6,497 bases of DNA from an uncultured Actinomycetes bacterium (GTDB lineage: Bacteria > Actinomycetota > Actinomycetes > Nanopelagicales > Nanopelagicaceae), in NCBI GenBank assembly GCA_903939005.1, contig CAJAFH010000176.1:1-6497 (forward strand), written 5' to 3'. The notes beneath the pieces were generated by a model. That model saw only the letters and a program-made list of their open reading frames with translations. It did no database searches and was not told where the DNA came from. The position numbers were made by a program, and so were the translations under genes. Shown one piece after another: positions 1-3,611 of this stretch (its first letter is position 1; each line of letters starts with the position of its first letter).

Positions 1-353
1 CATAGATCAACATAATCAGTACCGAGTCGGGCCAGCGAATTATCCAATTCAGCCATCAATGCAGCTCGTGAATTATTCACAGTACGGATTCCATCTGGAA
101 AAGTTATTCCGGCCTTAGTAGCTAAAACAATTTCCTCGCGTCTAAAAAGTGAACCAGCGAGTCCACCGATTACACGTTCGCTATCGCCATCGCCATACAC
201 GGCAGCGGTATCAATGAAATTTCCACCCGCATCTAAATACGCTCGCATCTGATCGGCGGCCTCATGCTCATCGGTATCTCGGCCCCAGGTCATAGTTCCC
301 AGACCTAAGCGAGATAGAGATAAGCCGCTATCGCCAGCACGCCTAAGTTCCAT
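1..353 (-). CDS. Aldo/keto reductase, N-terminal part (truncated by window edge)
   Basis: Translating the minus strand from the ATG at 353 gives 117 complete codons without a stop, running off the left edge. The protein opens with the aldo/keto reductase pattern: a first beta strand LSRLGLGTMTWG (about residues 13-24), then FIDTAAVYGDGDSE with the catalytic Asp48 and Tyr53, then VLATKAG with the catalytic Lys80. These are three of the four members of the Asp-Tyr-Lys-His tetrad; the His would lie just beyond the edge. The family folds as a TIM barrel and reduces carbonyl compounds with NADPH in the cytoplasm; substrate cannot be read from this part. Family members are usually 300-340 residues, so about one third is visible. 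No Shine-Dalgarno precedes the ATG, which suits a leaderless transcript from the TAGGTT box at 360-365. It is transcribed away from the phosphatase gene, so it is not part of that operon. Confidence 0.93.
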   Translation of the reverse strand, partial: MELRRAGDSGLSLSRLGLGTMTWGRDTDEHEAADQMRAYLDAGGNFIDTAAVYGDGDSERVIGGLAGSLFRREEIVLATKAGITFPDGIRTVNNSRAALMAELDNSLARLGTDYVDL

Positions 354-359
354 GGCGCA

Positions 360-365
360 AACCTA
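360..365 (-). promoter_or_regulatory. Candidate -10 box (TAGGTT) for the aldo/keto reductase
   Basis: Read on the minus strand, TAGGTT matches the actinobacterial -10 pattern TANNNT and ends 6 bases before the ATG at 353. This is the spacing expected if transcription starts at the A of the ATG (leaderless mRNA). There is no recognisable TTGACA-like -35 at 16-18 bases upstream. The call rests on position and a loose consensus only. Confidence 0.4.
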
Positions 366-391
366 GCAAGGCAAGGGCCGAATTACTGCGA

Positions 392-397
392 TAACCT
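392..397 (+). promoter_or_regulatory. Candidate -10 box (TAACCT) for the phosphatase-DUF3090-kinase-mshC operon
   Basis: TAACCT fits TANNNT and ends 6 bases before the GTG start at 404. The only purine-rich stretch before the GTG, AGG at 401-403, touches the start codon and cannot be a normally spaced Shine-Dalgarno, so leaderless initiation is the simplest reading. The same hexamer recurs before metH (3599-3604). No good -35 hexamer is visible. Confidence 0.45.
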
Positions 398-403
398 TTC
401 AGG

Positions 404-1075
404 GTGCCAAAAATTGTTTTAATCCGACATGCTCATTCGACTGCCAATGCCGCGGGTATTCTCTCTGGTCAATTGCCAAATGTGCATCTCTCAAAGTCCG
501 GTCAAGAGCAAGCTGAACGTTTGGCCGAGCGACTAGGCAAATTAACAATCGCTCAAGTTCAAGTCAGCCCCATGGATCGCTGTTCTGAAACTCTTGCACC
601 ATGGCTGACAAGATATGGCAAAGGCGTAACTGTAACTCTTGAACCGAACTTAGTTGAAGTCGATTACGGAAAATGGTCGGGCAAGAAGTTAGCGACACTT
701 TCACGCGCGAAGTTATGGCGCAAGGTGCAAGGTCAACCGAGCGCCGTTACTTTTCCAGATGGCGAGAGTCTGGCACGAATGCAAGTACGTGCGATGCAAA
801 CGGTTCACGATTTCTTCGCATCTGATCAGGAGATGACCATCATGGTTTCTCACGGCGATGTGATTAAGGCAATTGTGGCAAGTTCAATGGGCATGCATCT
901 AGATGATTTCCAACGAATCGTTATCGATCCAGCTTCCATCACAATCCTTGAGTCAAATGGCGGCGCAATTAGACTCACGCGCCTAAACGATTCGGATTCT
1001 TCAGTTAGTGAACTTTTACAAAGCAAAAGCAAGCGCGGCCATTTACTTGGCGGGGGCAAAGGCATTACTAAGTGA
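404..1075 (+). CDS. Histidine phosphatase / phosphoglycerate mutase-like protein, MSMEG_4193 family
   Basis: The 223-residue protein belongs to the histidine phosphatase superfamily. The phospho-accepting motif is LIRHAHSTAN at residues 6-15, with catalytic His9 after Arg8. The second arginine is Arg59 in VSPMDRCSET, the probable proton donor is Glu85 in LVEVDYGKWSG, and the second catalytic histidine is His150 in MVSHGDVIKA, so the active-site set is complete. The C-terminus ends in a Gly-rich, basic tail (LLGGGKG), which I recall as typical of this subfamily. It is cytoplasmic, without signal peptide or membrane segment. The GTG at 404 is the only start between an in-frame TAA at 392-394 and the active-site motif. 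Members of this subgroup were proposed to act as phosphomutases because they sit in a three-gene actinobacterial set with a kinase-like protein; a plain phosphatase is equally possible. The substrate is unknown. The stop overlaps the next gene's GTG (GTGA, 1072-1075), indicating translational coupling. Confidence 0.9.
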   Translation: MPKIVLIRHAHSTANAAGILSGQLPNVHLSKSGQEQAERLAERLGKLTIAQVQVSPMDRCSETLAPWLTRYGKGVTVTLEPNLVEVDYGKWSGKKLATLSRAKLWRKVQGQPSAVTFPDGESLARMQVRAMQTVHDFFASDQEMTIMVSHGDVIKAIVASSMGMHLDDFQRIVIDPASITILESNGGAIRLTRLNDSDSSVSELLQSKSKRGHLLGGGKGITK

Positions 1076-1620
1076 GCCGGATTGTTTACGATTTCAATCC
1101 GGTAGAACGTTTTGTTTGCGGAACGGTGGGCGAACCTGGTGAACGCAGTTTCTTTATTCAAGCGCGAACTGGGTCACGAATCACCTCAGTTGGGTTAGAG
1201 AAAATCCAAGCTGCCGCTTTAGGTGATCGAGTGGGTGCCATTCTCCGAGAGATTAAGCGTGGCAATCCGCTAATTGGCTACTCACGATTAGGCGTTGATA
1301 CCGAACCCCTAGAGCAGCCAATATTCGAAGAGTTTCGAGTTGGCGTCATAGGCCTCTCATTTGTAACTGACACTGAAATGGTATTAGTTGAACTGCAGTG
1401 CGCAACACCAGCTGATTCTGAAGAAGAAGAATTGGTCGATGATGACGAAGACGAAGCACCTGATTTACTTCGGGTATCACTAACTCTGGCCCAAGCCGAC
1501 GCGTTCGCAAAACGAACTGCAGCAGTCGTTGGTGCTGGCCGATTGCCATGCCCATTCTGTGGAATACCGATTGATAACACTGGGCATTTGTGTCCGAGGG
1601 CCAATGGTTACCGCAGATAA
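1072..1620 (+). CDS. DUF3090 family protein with C-terminal zinc-ribbon motif
   Basis: The 182-residue protein matches the DUF3090 (TIGR03847-type) pattern I know from Actinobacteria: an opening IVYDFNPVERFVCGTVGEPG (residues 4-23), then FFIQAR, SVGLEKIQAAALGDRV, and a terminal CPFCGIPIDNTGHLCPRANG block. In that block Cys160, Cys163, His172 and Cys174 form a C-X2-C-X8-H-X-C arrangement that should bind one zinc ion. Residues about 116-128 form a strongly acidic stretch of Glu and Asp, probably a flexible linker between the N-terminal domain and the last two segments. No catalytic motif, signal peptide or membrane segment is seen. The function is unknown; an adaptor or nucleic-acid/protein-binding role is only a guess. 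The GTG start at 1072 overlaps the phosphatase stop and has AAAGG at 1058-1062, 9 bases upstream. Its 3' end overlaps the kinase-like gene by 17 bases. Confidence 0.9.
   Translation: MSRIVYDFNPVERFVCGTVGEPGERSFFIQARTGSRITSVGLEKIQAAALGDRVGAILREIKRGNPLIGYSRLGVDTEPLEQPIFEEFRVGVIGLSFVTDTEMVLVELQCATPADSEEEELVDDDEDEAPDLLRVSLTLAQADAFAKRTAAVVGAGRLPCPFCGIPIDNTGHLCPRANGYRR
1596..1600 (+). promoter_or_regulatory. Possible Shine-Dalgarno (GAGGG) deciding the kinase-like start
   Basis: GAGGG lies 3 bases before the ATG at 1604, closer than optimal. It lies inside the last codons of the DUF3090 gene, so ribosomes finishing that gene would be able to restart at 1604 whatever the strength of the site. It supports 1604 over the longer frame that opens at 1529. 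Confidence 0.4.
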
Positions 1621-2326
1621 TCGCGACGAGATCCTTGCCGCACTTGGTTATGGTGATCTCAAAGTTACTGGTCGCTTAGTCGATGCATCGAATGCGACGC
1701 TCTTTGGTGAAATCACAGTTGGTGATAAATCATTTAACTGTATTTACAAACCTGTAACGGGGGAGCGGCCCCTCTGGGATTTTCCAGACGGCACATTGGC
1801 TAACCGTGAATACGCTGCCTATCTGATTAGTCAAGCGATGCAACTGAATTGTGTTCCGCCCACACTTCTACGCGAAGGACCATTTGGTTTCGGAATGGTG
1901 CAACTCTGGATTGATATTGATGAAGACGTTGATCTTGCCGAGCTATACCGAAAGGATTTACCAGGATTACGAAATCTCGCCCTTTTTGATGTCGTAATAA
2001 ATAATACCGACCGCAAAATCGGTCACCTACTTCCGACTCCTGATGGTCACATCTATGGCTGCGATCATGGCGTTACTTTCCATTCCGATGATAAATTGCG
2101 AACAGTTCTATGGCAATGGGAACAGAAAGAGCTCTTGGATTCAGAAATCGAAATTTTGAAAGTGCTTGCTGCAGATCTCGACGGTGATGCTGGCGAAATG
2201 ATTAAGCAGCTAATCACAAGCGAGGAATTCAGCGCATTAAAGCTACGAGTCGAACGTCTCCAAGCGGAAAAGGTCTTTCCGTCACCGAGCCCAGATTGGC
2301 CAGCGGTTCCGTGGCCGCCGTTCTAG
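1604..2326 (+). CDS. SCO1664 family protein, PI3/4-kinase-like fold
   Basis: With the start at 1604 the protein has 240 residues. It resembles the actinobacterial SCO1664 (TIGR03843) family, distantly related to phosphatidylinositol 3-/4-kinases. Kinase-type landmarks are visible in order: a beta segment LFGEITVG, the lysine motif IYKPVTGERP (Lys49), REYAAYLI with Glu69, the catalytic-loop-like DVVINNTDRKIGH (Asp129, Asn133-134, Asp136, Lys138, His141), and the metal-binding GCDHGVTFH (Asp154), equivalent to the DFG motif. It ends in a Pro/Trp-rich tail. The fold suggests ATP-dependent phosphorylation; whether the target is a lipid, inositol compound or protein is unknown. From memory relatives usually read DRKGGH, so Ile139 may be a local change. 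The frame is open back to 1529, but those 25 codons overlap the DUF3090 zinc motif and resemble nothing. ATG 1604 fits the family's N-terminus, in which the conserved GRLVDASNATL block lies close to the start. Confidence 0.87.
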   Translation: MVTADNRDEILAALGYGDLKVTGRLVDASNATLFGEITVGDKSFNCIYKPVTGERPLWDFPDGTLANREYAAYLISQAMQLNCVPPTLLREGPFGFGMVQLWIDIDEDVDLAELYRKDLPGLRNLALFDVVINNTDRKIGHLLPTPDGHIYGCDHGVTFHSDDKLRTVLWQWEQKELLDSEIEILKVLAADLDGDAGEMIKQLITSEEFSALKLRVERLQAEKVFPSPSPDWPAVPWPPF

Positions 2327-2333
2327 GATAGGA
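2326..2333 (+). promoter_or_regulatory. Shine-Dalgarno for mshC (AGGATAGGA region)
   Basis: AGGA at 2326-2329 sits 6 bases before the ATG at 2336, and a second AGGA at 2330-2333 is closer. The site starts on the last base of the upstream TAG stop, so mshC is probably translated from the same mRNA with partial coupling. It is the clearest ribosome binding site in the window. Confidence 0.6.
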
Positions 2334-2335
2334 CA

Positions 2336-3577
2336 ATGCGTTCTTGGCCAACAGTTTCGATTCCAGATGTGGATCCTAAGTATTCGCTGCCGAAACTGAC
2401 TTTAAAAGACACACTTTCTGGAACTAAGAAAGCGCTACCAACTAAGAGCCTTTATCGCATGTATGTCTGCGGTATTACTCCATACGATGCAACTCACCTT
2501 GGCCACGCAGCTACTTATTTAACTTTTGATTTGATTAATCGCTACTTACGCGCAACTGGTGCTGAAGTTCGTTACGTACAAAACATAACTGACATCGATG
2601 ATCCATTACTTGAACGTGCTAAACGTGATGGCATCGATTGGGAAGATTTAGCTCATTCCCAAATTGAATTATTCCGAGGCGACATGGTTAATCTTCATAT
2701 CTTGCCGCCGGAAAGTTATATCGGGGCAGTTGAAGCAATCCCACTAGTTACCGAAGCTATAGAAGTACTTAAAGCAGCTGACACAATTTATTCAGTTGAT
2801 GAGGATCTCTATTTCCAGGTTCGCAGCGATGCTGAGTTCGGAACTCGATCTCACTATTCGCAGGTTGAGATGCAAGAGATTTTTTCACAACGTGGCGGGG
2901 ATCCTGATCGAGTAGGAAAGAAAGATGTACTCGACTGTTTAGTTTGGTTAGCGGCACGTCCTGGCGAACCATCATGGGACTCACCATTTGGTGCCGGCCG
3001 ACCAGGTTGGCATATCGAGTGCAGTGCAATCGCACTGGCTTATTTGAAACCAGATCCAGCTGATGATTATGCGATCGATATCCAAGGTGGCGGTAGTGAT
3101 TTGATTTTCCCGCATCATGAAATGGGCGCTTCTCAGGTAGCGATAATGACTGGCAAACCGTATGCGCAAACTTATGTTCATGCCGGAATGGTTGGGTTAG
3201 ACGGCGAGAAAATGAGTAAGAGCAAGGGCAATCTAGTTTTCGTTAGTAAATTAGTTGCGGCCGGCGTAGATCCAATGGTTATTCGATTAGCACTGCTAAG
3301 CGCTGCATATGGTCGAGACCGCATGTGGACTGATGCAGTATTAGCCGAAGCCACCGCTCGAATGGCTCGTTTGCAAAGTGCTCTTAGTCGCAATGAGGTT
3401 GCACCTACCAAAGAGTGCATTGCATTGATCATTGCTAGTTTGGCCGATAATTTAGACACAGTTCGCGCCATCAAGGCGATTGATAGCTGGATAGAGCAGA
3501 CCGAAAGTGGTCTAACTGGTGGCAGTAGTGGCGAGTTAAGTAGAGCCATTGATACCTTCCTGGGTATCGCGATCTAA
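2336..3577 (+). CDS. mshC: L-cysteine:1D-myo-inositol 2-amino-2-deoxy-alpha-D-glucopyranoside ligase (MshC)
   Basis: MshC joins cysteine to GlcN-Ins using ATP, through a cysteinyl-adenylate, in the penultimate step of mycothiol synthesis in the cytoplasm. The 413-residue product has the usual length of the family and starts with the typical MRSW. The class I nucleotidyl-transfer motifs are present: HLGH at 54-57 and KMSKS at 292-296. The block CGITPYDATHLGHA (45-58) is the MshC version; true cysteinyl-tRNA synthetases normally read CGPTVYD there. Zinc/cysteine-binding residues are Cys45, Cys229 in GWHIECSA, and His260 in FPHHE. The protein stops shortly after the KMSKS-bearing domain and lacks the anticodon-binding region of CysRS, which again favours MshC. 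The Cys229-His260 spacing is about six residues longer than I recall for mycobacterial MshC, from an insert near 237-246 (LKPDPADDYA). It lies 9 bases after the kinase-like gene. Confidence 0.95.
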   Translation: MRSWPTVSIPDVDPKYSLPKLTLKDTLSGTKKALPTKSLYRMYVCGITPYDATHLGHAATYLTFDLINRYLRATGAEVRYVQNITDIDDPLLERAKRDGIDWEDLAHSQIELFRGDMVNLHILPPESYIGAVEAIPLVTEAIEVLKAADTIYSVDEDLYFQVRSDAEFGTRSHYSQVEMQEIFSQRGGDPDRVGKKDVLDCLVWLAARPGEPSWDSPFGAGRPGWHIECSAIALAYLKPDPADDYAIDIQGGGSDLIFPHHEMGASQVAIMTGKPYAQTYVHAGMVGLDGEKMSKSKGNLVFVSKLVAAGVDPMVIRLALLSAAYGRDRMWTDAVLAEATARMARLQSALSRNEVAPTKECIALIIASLADNLDTVRAIKAIDSWIEQTESGLTGGSSGELSRAIDTFLGIAI

Positions 3578-3611
3578 ACGCGAAAAATTATCTACTGGTA
3601 ACCTTGGGCCA
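3578..3611 (+). promoter_or_regulatory. mshC-metH gap with candidate leaderless promoter (-10 TAACCT at 3599-3604)
   Basis: The 34-base gap contains TAACCT at 3599-3604, 7 bases before the metH ATG at 3612. It is the same hexamer as before the phosphatase gene, and both lie in the longer shared string G-N-TAACCTT. No Shine-Dalgarno with normal spacing precedes the ATG, so metH may begin its own leaderless transcript here. There is no room for a cobalamin or SAM riboswitch within the gap. No TTGACA-like -35 is evident. Confidence 0.42.

Larger units (their letters stand above)
354..403. promoter_or_regulatory. Divergent intergenic region between aldo/keto reductase and the phosphatase operon
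   Basis: Only 50 bases separate two divergent start codons (ATG at 353 minus, GTG at 404 plus), so both promoters must share or overlap this space. Between the two candidate -10 boxes lies a short tandem repeat, GCAAG twice, at 366-375. It could be chance or part of an operator; five bases repeated twice is weak evidence. No inverted repeat, riboswitch or RNA gene is evident. Confidence 0.6.

Noticed and set aside
1414..1470. GAAGAAGAAGAA-type low-complexity stretch as a repeat element
   Set aside because: It is the in-frame coding of an acidic linker in DUF3090, with no longer repeat unit or duplication.
1529..1603. Upstream extension of the kinase-like gene to the ATG at 1529 (25 extra residues)
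   Set aside because: The extra codons are the out-of-frame reading of the conserved DUF3090 zinc motif, have no similarity to the family N-terminus, and ATG 1604 gives a normal length.
1278..1604. Minus-strand open frame of 108 codons opposite DUF3090, rich in Ser
   Set aside because: The Ser run is the antisense of the acidic GAA/GAT repeats of DUF3090. There is no start signal or family resemblance.
3178..3549. Open reading frame of 123 codons on the minus strand within mshC
   Set aside because: It lies wholly opposite a clearly conserved gene, its translation has no recognisable domain, and its length is expected from codon bias on the coding strand.
2336..3577. Annotation as cysteinyl-tRNA synthetase (cysS)
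   Set aside because: The CGITPYDATHLGHA signature, the MRSW start, the 413-residue length and the missing anticodon-binding region all point to MshC instead.
3551..3587. Inverted repeat GATACC-6 nt-GGTATC (3551-3568), palindrome ATCGCGAT (3566-3573) and a CGCG...CGCG pair (3568-3582) ahead of AAAAA, as a possible terminator after mshC
   Set aside because: The stems are short (4-6 bp) and largely inside the mshC coding sequence. They are followed by an A-run rather than a T-run on the plus strand, so they do not form a convincing intrinsic terminator.
3578..3611. Cobalamin or SAM riboswitch before metH
   Set aside because: The gap is 34 bases, far too short for either aptamer, and no characteristic B12-box-like sequence is seen in the end of mshC.
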